The notes beneath the pieces were generated by a model. That model searched no databases, was not told the origin of the DNA, and worked only from the letters and a program-made list of their open reading frames with translations. Positions 16,306 through 26,599 of a stretch of DNA of 35,435 bases are shown here, piece by piece. Source of the DNA: Pokkaliibacter plantistimulans (lineage in GTDB: Bacteria > Pseudomonadota > Gammaproteobacteria > Pseudomonadales > Balneatricaceae); the NCBI RefSeq assembly GCF_003194385.1, contig NZ_LAPT01000050.1, positions 1 through 35,435 of the forward strand, given 5' to 3'. The stretch's first letter is position 1; each line of letters begins with the position of its first letter. The position numbers were made by a program, and so were the translations under genes.

Positions 16306-17783
16306 GCGGTGTAGAAGAGAGCAATGCTATTGACGATATGAGTGCTGGTAGTGAGCCCGTACCCGTTGCTGAAAGCCATCGCCATGCGGTGGTGCTGGGC
16401 GCCGGGCCTGCCGGGCTGATGGCCGCCTGGCGGCTGCGTGAAGCGGGTTATCGGGTGACCGTCATCGATAAGGCCACTACGGTGGGTGGCATGTGTGCCA
16501 CCCTCAAATTTGCCACTGATGACGGGGACTACTACTTCGATTACGGTGGGCATCGCTTTATCACCAAAAACCCCAAATTGCTGGCCTTCGTCGACGAGCT
16601 GATGGGGGAAACCCTGTTGCATGCCGAGCGCAAAAGCGTGATTCGCTTTCAGGGGCGTACTTACGATTACCCGCTCAACCTGCCTAACCTGCTGAAAAAT
16701 GCACCATTCAGCCTGCTGTTTGGCACGTTGCTGGACTGGCTGGCCATGCCTTTCAGGCGGCGTATCGGCAAGGATGAGGAGTGCAGTTTCGCCGACTGGA
16801 TTGAAAACCGTTTCGGCAAGACGCTGTACCGCCATTTCTTTGAAGGTTACACCCGTAAATTGTGGGGTATAGAGCCCGATACCCTCTCTGCTGACTGGGC
16901 GGGGCAGCGTATCAGTCTGATTGACCTTAAGGATGTGGTGCGCCGCCTGTGGCAGCGTGGGCCTTCCACCCCGCGCACCTATGCCCGCAAGTATCGTTAT
17001 CCCAAACTGGGATTCGGGCAGATTTTCGATACCTTGCATCAGCGGTTGCTGGAGCAGGGGGTAGAGTTTGTCATGGGCGCAGAAGTGAGCGGGCTGGATA
17101 CTCAGCAACAGCGCATCACGGCGGTTCGTTGTCGCACAGCCGCAGGCCGCGAGCAACAGCTGGCATGTGATGAGGTCATTGCGACACTGCCGCTGCCGCA
17201 GATTTGCCACTGGCTGAATATTCCCTGTGAGCTGTCGTACCGCGCACTGCGGTTTTTCAATCTACCGATGCAACAGCAGGATGTCTCCGACAATACCTGG
17301 CAGTATCTGTCTGACCCCGGCATTCTGGGCACGCGCCTGCAGGAGCCGCGTCGCCGTTCTCCTCACATGGCCCCGGCGGGACGTACCTCGCTGATGTTCG
17401 AGATCCCCTGTCAGCAGGGAGACGAACTCTGGCAGGCGGATAACGAGGCGCTGTGGCCACGTATCAAGGCGGATATGCAGCGCTTAGGTGTCGATCCGAC
17501 AAAGGCTGATGGCCGCTATTTCACTGCCTATTGTGAGCATGCTTATCCCATCATGGAGGTGGGTTATCAGCGTCAGCGGGAAGCGGCGATCTCGGCGCTG
17601 TTACGCTATCCCAATCTGGTCATGGCGGGGCGTCAGGGTACATTCCGTTATATCTTTACTGACACTGCCATGGAGATGGGCCTGATGGCAGCAGAAATGC
17701 TGATCGAGGGTGTGGATCGCCGTCGGCAGATATTTGATCACCGTAATGAAAATACGGTCATTGAAACCCAAAGTGTTGCCTGA
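16302..17783 (+). CDS. FAD-dependent oxidoreductase, UDP-galactopyranose-mutase/protoporphyrinogen-oxidase-like
   Basis: 493 residues starting at a GTG that overlaps the FTR1 stop by four bases. The Rossmann FAD motif VVLGAGPAGLMAAWRLREAG (glycines 33, 35, 38) is followed by IDKATTVGGMCATL and DYGGHRFITKNPKLLAF, then GYTRKLWGIEPDTLSADWAG and the C-terminal FAD-binding GRQGTFRYIFTDTAMEMGLM. These mark the amine-oxidase-like group near UDP-galactopyranose mutase, many members of which reside by glycosyltransferase genes. No signal peptide, so it is probably cytosolic. Why it is fused translationally to an iron permease is unclear: it may act on a sugar nucleotide with the GT-C-like protein encoded two genes on, or be a flavin reductase for the iron pathway. 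Reaction not assignable. Confidence 0.85.
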   Translation: MSGVEESNAIDDMSAGSEPVPVAESHRHAVVLGAGPAGLMAAWRLREAGYRVTVIDKATTVGGMCATLKFATDDGDYYFDYGGHRFITKNPKLLAFVDELMGETLLHAERKSVIRFQGRTYDYPLNLPNLLKNAPFSLLFGTLLDWLAMPFRRRIGKDEECSFADWIENRFGKTLYRHFFEGYTRKLWGIEPDTLSADWAGQRISLIDLKDVVRRLWQRGPSTPRTYARKYRYPKLGFGQIFDTLHQRLLEQGVEFVMGAEVSGLDTQQQRITAVRCRTAAGREQQLACDEVIATLPLPQICHWLNIPCELSYRALRFFNLPMQQQDVSDNTWQYLSDPGILGTRLQEPRRRSPHMAPAGRTSLMFEIPCQQGDELWQADNEALWPRIKADMQRLGVDPTKADGRYFTAYCEHAYPIMEVGYQRQREAAISALLRYPNLVMAGRQGTFRYIFTDTAMEMGLMAAEMLIEGVDRRRQIFDHRNENTVIETQSVA

Positions 17784-17792
17784 GGAGGCGTC

Positions 17793-18392
17793 ATGTTGTT
17801 GAAGACAGCACATCGCTTGGCCAGTCCCGCCCGTGCCTGGGTAGTGGGATTCACCCTGTTTGCGGTAGCAGGTATGAGCGCGGAAGTGCATGCCTACTCT
17901 TACGCTGCAGCAGGCAAGGAGCCGTTGATCGAGGGCCGTGAGCTGCTGCTCAATGCCGCACAACAGCACGACAAGACCGCCATGCAAACCGAGTTGACGG
18001 CCATCCACGACGAGTTGCTGTATCTGGAGCAGAACCATCATGTGACGCTGATTGAACCACTGGCCAAAGCCGCCGGTGCAGAAGATCAGCAGGCGATCAA
18101 TGAGGTCATGGCACTGGCATACAAGGCTGAGATCGAGCGGCGTCTGGAAGGGGCGGTGGTCAATATCAAGGACTATCAGACGGCCAAGGTTCTGGTGGTC
18201 AAGAGCAAGCAGTTTCTCGATCTGCTGCAACCGATGATGGATAAGGCACAGTGGGACAAAGCTGATGCGGCACTGCGTGTCTGTCTGGATGCCATTGGTA
18301 ATCCGGGAGTATTCGGTGTGGGTACCAAGGCGGCAGATCCTGATGCTTTTACCAAGGCTGAAAAAGACGTCATGACGGCACTGGGGCGCTGA
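17793..18392 (+). CDS. small helical periplasmic protein of the FTR1 cluster
   Basis: 199 residues with GGAGG six bases before the ATG and nine bases after the preceding stop. Residues 1-34 are a signal peptide (ending SAEVHA before YSYAAAGKEP). The mature protein is almost all helix, with a periodic acidic pattern (ELLLNAAQQHDKTAMQTEL, HDELLYLEQNHH) and a terminal region GNPGVFGVGTKAADPDAF. Similar small helical proteins occur beside bacterial FTR1 genes, as I recall them, so it may bind iron and present it to the permease. I cannot name a characterised homologue. Confidence 0.75.
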   Translation: MLLKTAHRLASPARAWVVGFTLFAVAGMSAEVHAYSYAAAGKEPLIEGRELLLNAAQQHDKTAMQTELTAIHDELLYLEQNHHVTLIEPLAKAAGAEDQQAINEVMALAYKAEIERRLEGAVVNIKDYQTAKVLVVKSKQFLDLLQPMMDKAQWDKADAALRVCLDAIGNPGVFGVGTKAADPDAFTKAEKDVMTALGR

Positions 18393-18417
18393 TCTGCTGT
18401 CACGATTACTGTTCGCT

Positions 18418-19722
18418 GTGCGTGATGCTGCGAAAGAAGGGCTGCCCGAGCGTCAGCTGAAGGGGCTGCCGCTGCCTGATGTGCTGGCATTGCTCTGTAT
18501 TCTGTTGTGGCTCGGGTGGCTGGCCTGTTTCCCCTGGCAGCTCACCTCCGATGATGCGCTGAACTTCGCCCGCGCCGTGGTACGGTTCAGTGTCATCGAG
18601 GAATCTCCGCACTTTCCTGGTTACCCCGGTTTTGTCTGGCTCACCCGGCTGGCAGCCGGGTTGGGTCTGTCTCCCGTTGCCGCCATCGTTGCAATTTCCT
18701 GGCTGGGGAGCGGGATGATTGCCTGGTACGGCTATCTGCTGTGCCGGTCCCGTGCTGCGTGGTACGGCTTGCCCGTCTTGGTGGTGCTGTTATTCCATCC
18801 ATTACTTCCCACTCTGGCACTGTCAGGGCTGACCGACGCTCCTGCCATTGCCTGTCTGCTGGCCGCCTGCCATAGCGCTGAGTGTCAGCGCCCGCGACGG
18901 CAGGCACTGTGGCTGGCAATAATGCTGGCGATTCGCCCCAGCTTTGCCGTGCTGGCAATAGGGTTGTGGAGCTATAGCGGCTGGCAGTCATCTCGTCGTC
19001 GGCGCTGGCTGCTGGAAACTCTGTTGCTAACAGCAATGATCGGCGCTGGTTGTGGCTGGTTTATCTGGATGCATGATGGCGTAGCCTATCTGAACGAAGG
19101 CGTACGCTTCACTCAGGGGCATTATGAATTATGGGGTAACACGCCCGTCAGTCATCCCTGGCAGGGGCTGGTGCAATGGTGGCAGTTGCTGGCGGGGCAG
19201 TTAACGCCAGTGGGTGTGATATTGCTGTGCTGGCTAGTGCTGCAGCCACTATGCCAGCGACAAGGCTGGAGCTTTACTCCGCTATGGGTATGTTTGCTGG
19301 TCAGTCTGCTGTGGCTGTTGACGTCACAGAATCCGGAAAACAGCCGCCATGCGGCACTGCCGGTCATCTTGTCTGTGATCCTGTTCGGTCGCTCCGCCGT
19401 CTGGTGGCGTACCGGCCTGCTGCAGGTAGCGGCATTGGCGCTGATCTGTGTTGGCTGGCAAGCACCCAGCCCTCCGGCCATCAGCACCGCGTTAACCTAT
19501 GCAGCACAGCATTGCCATACTCTGGTTACCCAGTATGGCGTCAAGCTGGCGCAGCAGCAGTTCCAGCTGCAGGTTATCGATGCCTGGTATCAGGCCAGCG
19601 CTCGTCTGGCACTGACACAGGGGGCATGCCGGCTCAGTAGTGAACCTCTGGCTGGGAGTGAAGTATTCCGTGGGCGTTTTGCGGCTGAGAAAGATTACTA
19701 CCTGCTGCTTCCACGTAATTGA
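18418..19722 (+). CDS. polytopic membrane protein, GT-C glycosyltransferase-like
   Basis: 434 residues from a GTG (25 bases after the previous stop, weak ribosome site). About nine to ten hydrophobic helices. The first periplasmic loop begins LTSDDALNFARAVVRFSVIE, with D45-D46, then SPHFPGYPGFVWLTRLAAGL. An acidic pair after the first helix and a PGYP-type loop are the layout of lipid-linked-sugar (GT-C) transferases such as ArnT and mannosyltransferase relatives. If the FAD protein acts on a sugar nucleotide, this could be its partner. It could also be an unrelated passenger gene. Its last 25 bases overlap the convergent CBS-domain gene. Confidence 0.7.
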   Translation: MRDAAKEGLPERQLKGLPLPDVLALLCILLWLGWLACFPWQLTSDDALNFARAVVRFSVIEESPHFPGYPGFVWLTRLAAGLGLSPVAAIVAISWLGSGMIAWYGYLLCRSRAAWYGLPVLVVLLFHPLLPTLALSGLTDAPAIACLLAACHSAECQRPRRQALWLAIMLAIRPSFAVLAIGLWSYSGWQSSRRRRWLLETLLLTAMIGAGCGWFIWMHDGVAYLNEGVRFTQGHYELWGNTPVSHPWQGLVQWWQLLAGQLTPVGVILLCWLVLQPLCQRQGWSFTPLWVCLLVSLLWLLTSQNPENSRHAALPVILSVILFGRSAVWWRTGLLQVAALALICVGWQAPSPPAISTALTYAAQHCHTLVTQYGVKLAQQQFQLQVIDAWYQASARLALTQGACRLSSEPLAGSEVFRGRFAAEKDYYLLLPRN

Positions 19723-20156
19723 TGGTCCTCGCTGGACTGCTCCAGTAACTGTACGCAAAGACGGACAAAGTCGGATGGGGTGACGATACCGAGCAGCTGG
19801 CCCTGATCGTCCAGCACGGGCAGGCAGCCGTGCTTGTTTTCCATGCAGTAACGACCAGCGGTGGTTAGTGCGGTATCTGCCGTTGTGGTGATGACTTCCG
19901 TCGCCATGACGCTGCTGATGACGGTCTGACGCTCCAGCTCAGCCAGTTTGGACATGCCGTGTTCGCTGACAATGCGGAATGACTCCTTGAGAATATCACG
20001 CTGGCTGACGATGCCTTTGAAGGTATGTCCGTCGTCTCCGACGACCGGAATATTGCGAATATTGTGCAGGCGCATGACCTCTCGCGCATCGGCAACAGAG
20101 TGCGTGTCGTGCAGTACCTGCAGCTTGGTTATCATCAGATCGGCGACGGTTTTCAC
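19698..20156 (-). CDS. tandem CBS-domain protein
   Basis: 152 residues from a GTG with GGAG eight bases upstream. Two CBS modules: about residues 5-60 (TVADLMITKLQVLHDTHSV ... IRNIPVVGDDG ... GIVSQRDIL) and about 82-135 (SSVMATEVITTTADT ... GCLPVLDDQGQLLGIVTPSD). Stand-alone CBS pairs bind adenine nucleotides and act as regulatory subunits; no partner domain is attached. The gene is convergent with and overlaps the end of the GT-C-like gene. Biological target unknown. Confidence 0.88.
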   Translation of the reverse strand: MKTVADLMITKLQVLHDTHSVADAREVMRLHNIRNIPVVGDDGHTFKGIVSQRDILKESFRIVSEHGMSKLAELERQTVISSVMATEVITTTADTALTTAGRYCMENKHGCLPVLDDQGQLLGIVTPSDFVRLCVQLLEQSSEDHQLRGSSR

Positions 20157-20249
20157 GGGTTAGACTCCATGAACTGAGAGAGTGGGGAGGCAACGGCGTC
20201 CGTGCTGCCTTTCGCACTTGAGTATAGATGAGAAAAGAGGGAAGACAGT

Positions 20250-20837
20250 TTGTCCCAGAACAATGAACAGCCAACGGCAGAAGATGCTGAACCTTTAGCC
20301 CGGCTGACTTCTGACATGGCCAGCCCGACAGCGTTCAGCTCGGCCGATGAAGCCTGGATGCGCCGTGCCATGGCACTGGCCAGTCAGGCAGAGGCTCTGG
20401 GTGAGATACCGGTGGGGGCGCTGGTGGTGGTGGATGGTCATGTGGTGGGGGAGGGGTTCAACTGCCCCATTAGCAGCCATGATCCCAGTGCACATGCAGA
20501 GATGGTAGCCGTTCGGCAGGCTGCTCAGGCTTTGCAGAACTATCGTCTGACTGGCGCTACCCTCTACGTGACACTGGAGCCCTGCACCATGTGTGTGGGG
20601 GTGATGGTGCACAGCCGTATCGAGCGAGTTGTCTATGGTGCTCCTGAACCCAAAGCCGGCGCAGTGCAAAGCCGCGCCCAGTTGCTGGGGGCGCCGTATC
20701 TCAATCACTATGTCAGGTGGCAGGGTGGATTGCTGGCTGAGGAGTGCAGTCAGCAGCTGAGTGATTTCTTCAGGCGGCGGCGAGCAGAAAAAAAGCAAGC
20801 CAAGGCGCTACAGTCATCTCGTGAGCAGGCCGGGTGA
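20250..20837 (+). CDS. tadA: tRNA-specific adenosine deaminase
   Basis: Deaminates A34 to inosine in tRNA-Arg(ACG). The zinc-binding deaminase motifs are intact: H82-A-E84 (DPSAHAEMVAVRQ) and P-C112-x-x-C115 (LEPCTMCVGVMVHSRI). A TTG start at 20250 has GAGGGA at good distance. It gives an N-terminal extension of about 33 residues before the usual WMRRAMALA start, and an internal ATG at 20316 has no comparable ribosome site. A Lys/Arg-rich tail (FFRRRRAEKKQAK) fits tRNA contact. It is adjacent to mltF and purL, as in Escherichia coli. Confidence 0.95.
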   Translation: MSQNNEQPTAEDAEPLARLTSDMASPTAFSSADEAWMRRAMALASQAEALGEIPVGALVVVDGHVVGEGFNCPISSHDPSAHAEMVAVRQAAQALQNYRLTGATLYVTLEPCTMCVGVMVHSRIERVVYGAPEPKAGAVQSRAQLLGAPYLNHYVRWQGGLLAEECSQQLSDFFRRRRAEKKQAKALQSSREQAG

Positions 20838-20912
20838 TCGCTGCCTACTCAGCTCTGCCTGCTCTTCGCCTGTCAGGATTATGAACAGGTTCTGATAACG
20901 AACCGATATGGC

Positions 20913-22361
20913 TCAGAGTGTCGGCGGAATACGATCAAAAACGTGGATTTCTGGCAGTTTAGGCGGTGGTGACAATTCGGCCTTGAAGGGCAGGTTTTCC
21001 AGACGCAGGATTTCGCGGTACAGGCGTACGTTACGGACGTAGATCACCGGCTCCCAGCCACGGGCGTAGCCATGCTTGGTCTGCTGATTCCAGCGCTTCA
21101 GCGCCAGCTTGGGCAGGTACTGACGCACGTCACTCCAGCGACTGGGGTTCAAGCCTGCATCTGCCGTCAGATCCATGGCGTCCTGCAGGTGTCCCATGCC
21201 CACATTGTAGGCAGCCAGCGCCAGCCAGGTGCGATCAGGGTTGGGAATGTCGTCGGGTAGCTGGTCGTACATTTCCCTGAGATAACGTGCACCACCGAGA
21301 ATACTTTGCTCGGGATTACTGCGATCCTGCACGCCTACGGAGGCGGCAGTGTTCTGTGTCAGCATCATGATGCCGCGCACCCCGGTGGCGGAGACGGCGG
21401 TGTTATCCCATTTCGACTCCTGATAGCCGATAGCGGCCAGCAGCTCCCATTCCCAGTCGAACTTTTGTGCCCCTTCTTCAAACCAGGCTTGGAAACTGGC
21501 CAGACGGCTCTGGATATGTTTGCGGAAGGCCCGGATACCGATGAAGTCGTAGCGCTGGGTGTGTTCGAAATATTTCTCGTAGAGCTGGCCAATCAGGTCC
21601 TGAGTGCTGCGTGAGGTAAGAAAGTCATTGATGGCTTTGGTCAGGCTCTGGTCCATGGTGGGCGCCAGATACCATACCAGCGGTTGAGGGGCGTTGAGGC
21701 TGAAGGCCACTTCCAGATCCGGATACATCGGCGCATAGAGCGACAAGGCCATGTTATCGCTGATCAGATAATCGGCATCACCGCTTTTCAGCATTTCCAG
21801 CATGTCAGCCAGATCCATGTCTTCGGTTTCTTCCCACTCCAGCCCCGGCAGGTCTTCCTTCAATTCCTGCAAGCGCTGGGCATGGGCACTACCAGCCTGC
21901 ACCAGTACCCGTTTACCTACCAAATCCGCAACAGAAGTGGCCGCAGGGCCATCGCCGTCATGACGCAGGCGAATCACCTGAGAGACCGCATAGGCATAAG
22001 GTTCGGAAACAGGGAAGTTGGCTTCGCGTTCACTGCTGAGGAAAAGGGAGGCGGCGACCACATCAACATTGCGCTGGCGCAGCAGTTCAAACAGGTCTTT
22101 GCGGTTGCGTACCACTTTCAGCTCAAGCTGCAGGCCACGTTCTTCGGCAAAGGCTTTGATCAGGTCATACTCGAAGCCAGCCGGCCCCTGAGCATCTTCA
22201 TAATAAGCAGTGGGAATATTGCGGGTAGCGACACGCAGCACGCCTCGGTCATCAATACGGGCAAGCTGGCTGATTTGTTGCTGGGCAGCAATCAGCGGGA
22301 TGGTCACCACCACCAGCAGATAGAGCCAAAACAACCAGGAGCGATGATCTTGCATCCACAT
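20913..22361 (-). CDS. mltF: membrane-bound lytic murein transglycosylase F
   Basis: Cleaves the glycan strands of peptidoglycan. An N-terminal hydrophobic segment (residues 9-25, SWLFWLYLLVVVTIPLI) anchors or exports it. Residues 40-268 are a solute-binding-protein (SBP_bac_3) domain (LRVATRNIPTAYYED), known in the family as a regulatory domain. From about 300 on is the SLT catalytic domain with E315 in AAIGYQESKWDNTAVSATG and AAYNVGMGHLQDAM. 482 residues, normal for MltF. Divergent from purL, an arrangement kept in enterobacteria. Confidence 0.94.
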   Translation of the reverse strand: MWMQDHRSWLFWLYLLVVVTIPLIAAQQQISQLARIDDRGVLRVATRNIPTAYYEDAQGPAGFEYDLIKAFAEERGLQLELKVVRNRKDLFELLRQRNVDVVAASLFLSSEREANFPVSEPYAYAVSQVIRLRHDGDGPAATSVADLVGKRVLVQAGSAHAQRLQELKEDLPGLEWEETEDMDLADMLEMLKSGDADYLISDNMALSLYAPMYPDLEVAFSLNAPQPLVWYLAPTMDQSLTKAINDFLTSRSTQDLIGQLYEKYFEHTQRYDFIGIRAFRKHIQSRLASFQAWFEEGAQKFDWEWELLAAIGYQESKWDNTAVSATGVRGIMMLTQNTAASVGVQDRSNPEQSILGGARYLREMYDQLPDDIPNPDRTWLALAAYNVGMGHLQDAMDLTADAGLNPSRWSDVRQYLPKLALKRWNQQTKHGYARGWEPVIYVRNVRLYREILRLENLPFKAELSPPPKLPEIHVFDRIPPTL

Positions 22362-22664
22362 TCAGCAGAACCTTACAACCTATTCTGTTGAACCACCTTT
22401 GACTGAACGCTGACGTCTACTGCGGACCCCATGTTCTGCGACTTGCCTGCCATCACAGTCGATGGGTGGTGCTGCCTGCGCAGGCAGCGGTTATTTAATC
22501 AGAGGTTCCCTGTATCCAGTGGCGGTTTTTCAGTATCATTTACGCCCTCTGAATTTATCCCGGAAGACTTCCCGCTGCCGCAACCGAGTTTTGCGGGATA
22601 GGTTCCCAATCTGACATACCAGGTTCTTAACCCAAGAATCTCCGACAAGAGGCACGATACCGTC
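22362..22664. other. divergent mltF-purL intergenic region
   Basis: No coding gene. It holds an 18-bp perfect palindrome at 22471-22488 (gctgcctg cg caggcagc) followed by a T-rich ggttattta, which in the purL leader could act as an attenuation hairpin. I found no sequence resembling the PurR operator. Promoters on either side are not obvious. Confidence 0.45.
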
Positions 22665-25600
22665 ATGCTGACCCTGCGTGGAGCGCCCGCATTATCACCC
22701 TTCCGTCGCGGCAAATTGTTGGCCACTTTACAGGCTGATGTTGCGACTGTCACGGATGTTTATGCTGAATTCTTACATCTGGTGGATGTAGCGGACGCCC
22801 TGAGCGCCGAGGAACACCAGGTTCTGCAGCGCCTGCTGACTTACGGGCCTGCCAACTCTCAGGAACAGTTTGACGGCGCTACTTTTATCGTAGTTCCTCG
22901 TGCCGGCACCATCTCTCCCTGGTCCAGTAAAGCCACCGACATTGCCAGAAACTGCGGCCTTGGCAAGGTCCGCCGTGTCGAACGTGCCGTGCGCTATGTC
23001 GTCGTTGGCGGTGCTTTCGATACCGCTCAGCAGGCGCTGATCAAGTCAGCGCTGCATGATCGCATGGTGCAGGATGTGCACACCGAAGAAGCTGCGCTGG
23101 AAGGTATGTTTACCGCCCATGAGCCCCGAGTCTTTACCACGGTCGATGTGATGGGTGGTGGCCGTCCGGCATTGGCTCAGGCCAACCGTGAGCTGGGTCT
23201 TGCTCTGGCGGAAGACGAAATCGATTATCTGGTAGAAAGCTTCACTGAACTCGGCCGCAACCCGGTAGACGTTGAGCTGATGATGTTTGCTCAGGCCAAC
23301 TCCGAGCATTGCCGTCACAAAATCTTCAATGCGTCCTGGGATATCGATGGCGAAGAGCAGGAAAAGTCTCTGTTCGCCATGATCCGCAATACCCACGCCA
23401 TGAATGGCGAAGGGGTGTTGTCAGCCTATAAAGATAATGCTGCCGTCATCGTCGGTAGTGAAGCACCACGTTTCTTCCCCGATCCAGCCAGCAAGGAATA
23501 CGGCCGTCATCAGGAACCTGTACACATCCTGATGAAGGTTGAAACCCATAACCACCCGACAGCTATTGCTCCTTACCCGGGGGCGGCTACCGGTGCTGGT
23601 GGCGAAATCCGTGATGAAGGTGCAACCGGCCGTGGTGCCAAACCCAAGGCTGGTCTGACTGGCTTCACCGTCTCTGACCTGAATATTCCCGGCTTCGAGC
23701 AGCCCTGGGAGTCCAGCTATGGCAAGCCTGACCGTATTGTTTCCGCTCTCGATATCATGATCGAAGGCCCCATTGGTGGTGCTGCCTTTAACAACGAATT
23801 CGGTCGTCCCAACCTGAATGGGTACTTCCGTACCTACGAAGACAAAGTGGCGACGGCGAACGGTGAAGAGGTTCGCGGTTACCACAAGCCCATCATGATT
23901 GCCGGTGGTATGGGTAACATTCGTGCTGATCATGTTGAGAAGGGCGAGATCGTCGTAGGTGCCAAACTGATCTGTCTGGGTGGTCCCGCGATGCTTATCG
24001 GTCTGGGTGGTGGTGCCGCTTCTTCCATGGCCTCAGGCTCCAGTGCCGAAGATCTGGATTTTGCTTCTGTGCAGCGTGATAACGCTGAAATGGAGCGTCG
24101 TTGCCAGGAAGTGATCGATCAGTGCTGGCAGCTGGGTGATGCAAACCCCATCGCGTTCATTCATGACGTAGGAGCGGGCGGTCTGTCCAATGCATTCCCT
24201 GAGCTGGTGAAGGATGGTGGCCGTGGCGGTAACTTCGAGCTGCGCAAGGTCAACAATGCTGAGCCGGGTATGTCGCCGCTGGAAATCTGGTGCAACGAAG
24301 CGCAGGAGCGCTATGTCATGGCCGTGTCACCAGAGAACATGGCGACCTTTGAAGCCATCTGTCAGCGTGAGCGTTGCCCCTATGCTGTAGTGGGTGAGGC
24401 TATTGACGAGCAGCACCTGCAACTCGGCGATGAGCTGTTCAACAACAAACCAGTTGACCTGCCCATGGGGGTGCTGTTCGGCAAACCTCCCCGTATGCAC
24501 CGCTCTGTGCAGCGCAAAGCTTTCGAGCGTCAGGGTTTGAAGCTGGAAGGCATCGAACTGGCCGAAGCGGCCCGACGCGTGCTGCAACTACCGGCCGTCG
24601 CCAGCAAAAGCTTCCTGATCACCATTGGCGACCGCACCATTACCGGACTGGTTAACCGTGACCAGATGGTTGGCCCCTGGCAGGTACCTGTTGCCGACTG
24701 CGCCGTCACTGCCACTGCTTACGACGTATACACGGGCGAAGCGATGGCCATGGGCGAGCGCACTCCGCTGGCCGTGATCGATGCGCCTGCGTCAGGGCGT
24801 ATGGCTATCGGCGAAGTGGTCACCAACCTGGCTGCTGCACGTATTGGCAAACTGGGTGATATCAAGCTGTCCGCCAACTGGATGTGTGCTGCGGGCCATC
24901 CAGGTGAAGACGAAAACCTTTATGACACCGTTCGTGCGGTGGGTATGGAGCTGTGCCCTGAACTGGGTATGTGCATTCCGGTCGGTAAAGACTCCATGTC
25001 CATGCGTACCGTATGGAAAGACGGTGATGAGCAGAAGAGCGTTACCGCTCCATTGTCACTGATCATCACCGGTGTGGCGCCTGTCACTGATGTGCGTCGT
25101 TCGCTGACGCCACAACTGCGTACCGATCAGGGTGAGACCGACCTGATTCTGATTGATCTGGGTCAGAACCAACAGCGCCTTGGTGGCTCCGCGCTGGCAC
25201 AGGTATTCGATCAGGTGGGTGATCAGGCGCCCGATGTGAACGATGCCGGTGAGCTGAAAGCCTTCTTTGATGCCATTCAGAGTCTGAATGAGCAGGGCAC
25301 CTTGCTGGCTTACCACGACCGCTCTGACGGTGGTGTGTTTACCACTCTGGCGGAAATGGCTTTTGCTGGCCGTACCGGTGTCGATATTGAACTGTCTGAT
25401 CTGGTACAGGGTGAAGATGATCTGCTGCCTGCTCTGTTCAATGAAGAGCTGGGTGCGGTGATTCAGGTCCGTCGTGCCGACAGTAATGAAGTGCTGCGTC
25501 AGTTGTCTGCCCACGGTCTGGCTGAATACGCTCAGGTCATCGGTAGTCTGAATGATGACGACATGCTGCGCTTTACGGTGGAAGGTGAAGAAGTGCTGGT

Positions 25601-26564
25601 TGATGGTCGTGAAGACTTCCAGCGTCTGTGGGCTGAAACCAGCTACCGCATTCAGGCCATGCGTGATAACGCAGACTGCGCACAGCAGGAATTTGACCGT
25701 ATTCTCGACGTTGAAGACCCCGGTCTGCACGTCAGCCTGAGCTATGACGTGAACGAGGATATTGCTGCACCGATGATCGCCACCGGCGTCCGTCCACGTG
25801 TGGCTGTGCTGCGTGAGCAGGGCGTTAACGGTCATGTGGAAATGGCAGCCGCTTTTGATCGTGCGGGCTTTGCCGCTGTTGACGTGCATATGAGTGATAT
25901 TCTGTCAGGTCGTGTCAGCCTGCAGGACTTCAAAGGCCTGGTTGCTTGCGGTGGTTTCTCCTACGGTGACGTACTGGGTGCAGGTGAAGGCTGGGCCAAA
26001 TCCGTACTGTTCAACAGCCGTGCACGTGATGAGTTTGGTGCGTTCTTCCTGCGTCAGGACAGTTTTGCTCTGGGCGTATGTAATGGTTGCCAGATGATGT
26101 CCAACCTGCATGAACTGATTCCGGGGGCTGATTTGTGGCCGCACTTTGTACGTAACCAGTCCGAGCAGTTTGAAGCGCGTCTGGTCATGGTTGAAGTGAC
26201 AGAGTCACCTTCCATCTTCCTGCAGGGGATGCAGGGTTCCCGGATGCCGGTTGCTGTGGCACACGGTGAAGGCTATGCCGAGTTCCGCGATCAGGCACAG
26301 CTTCAGGCACTGATTAACAAGGGGCAGGTTGCGCTGCGCTTTGTCGACAACTATGGACAAGCGACAGAAGCCTATCCTGCCAACCCCAACGGCTCTCCAC
26401 TGGGTACGACAGGTATCACCACACCTGATGGTCGCGTGACCATCATGATGCCTCACCCAGAGCGTGTATTCCGTGCTGTGCAGCATTCCTGGCGCCCTGA
26501 TGGCTGGCAAGAAGACGGTAGCTGGATTCGCATGTTCCGCAATGCCCGTGCCTGGGTGAATTAA
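22665..26564 (+). CDS. purL: phosphoribosylformylglycinamidine synthase
   Basis: Single-chain FGAR amidotransferase of de novo purine synthesis: FGAR + glutamine + ATP to FGAM. At 1299 residues it has the large gammaproteobacterial form. The AIRS-like synthetase halves contain [58 protein letters not shown] and [15 protein letters not shown]. The C-terminal glutaminase domain has the nucleophile C1139 ([12 protein letters not shown]) and H1264/E1266 (MMPHPERV), at nearly the numbering of the E. coli enzyme. It is transcribed alone and closed by a hairpin at 26605-26624. Confidence 0.98.
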   Translation: MLTLRGAPALSPFRRGKLLATLQADVATVTDVYAEFLHLVDVADALSAEEHQVLQRLLTYGPANSQEQFDGATFIVVPRAGTISPWSSKATDIARNCGLGKVRRVERAVRYVVVGGAFDTAQQALIKSALHDRMVQDVHTEEAALEGMFTAHEPRVFTTVDVMGGGRPALAQANRELGLALAEDEIDYLVESFTELGRNPVDVELMMFAQANSEHCRHKIFNASWDIDGEEQEKSLFAMIRNTHAMNGEGVLSAYKDNAAVIVGSEAPRFFPDPASKEYGRHQEPVHILMKVETHNHPTAIAPYPGAATGAGGEIRDEGATGRGAKPKAGLTGFTVSDLNIPGFEQPWESSYGKPDRIVSALDIMIEGPIGGAAFNNEFGRPNLNGYFRTYEDKVATANGEEVRGYHKPIMIAGGMGNIRADHVEKGEIVVGAKLICLGGPAMLIGLGGGAASSMASGSSAEDLDFASVQRDNAEMERRCQEVIDQCWQLGDANPIAFIHDVGAGGLSNAFPELVKDGGRGGNFELRKVNNAEPGMSPLEIWCNEAQERYVMAVSPENMATFEAICQRERCPYAVVGEAIDEQHLQLGDELFNNKPVDLPMGVLFGKPPRMHRSVQRKAFERQGLKLEGIELAEAARRVLQLPAVASKSFLITIGDRTITGLVNRDQMVGPWQVPVADCAVTATAYDVYTGEAMAMGERTPLAVIDAPASGRMAIGEVVTNLAAARIGKLGDIKLSANWMCAAGHPGEDENLYDTVRAVGMELCPELGMCIPVGKDSMSMRTVWKDGDEQKSVTAPLSLIITGVAPVTDVRRSLTPQLRTDQGETDLILIDLGQNQQRLGGSALAQVFDQVGDQAPDVNDAGELKAFFDAIQSLNEQGTLLAYHDRSDGGVFTTLAEMAFAGRTGVDIELSDLVQGEDDLLPALFNEELGAVIQVRRADSNEVLRQLSAHGLAEYAQVIGSLNDDDMLRFTVEGEEVLVDGREDFQRLWAETSYRIQAMRDNADCAQQEFDRILDVEDPGLHVSLSYDVNEDIAAPMIATGVRPRVAVLREQGVNGHVEMAAAFDRAGFAAVDVHMSDILSGRVSLQDFKGLVACGGFSYGDVLGAGEGWAKSVLFNSRARDEFGAFFLRQDSFALGVCNGCQMMSNLHELIPGADLWPHFVRNQSEQFEARLVMVEVTESPSIFLQGMQGSRMPVAVAHGEGYAEFRDQAQLQALINKGQVALRFVDNYGQATEAYPANPNGSPLGTTGITTPDGRVTIMMPHPERVFRAVQHSWRPDGWQEDGSWIRMFRNARAWVN

Positions 26565-26599
26565 GCGAGTGAGGGTTCGTTCGAACCGTCACTGTTAAA

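Noticed and set aside
22362-22664. PurR operator upstream of purL
   Set aside because: No match to the gcaaacgtttgc-type core was found.
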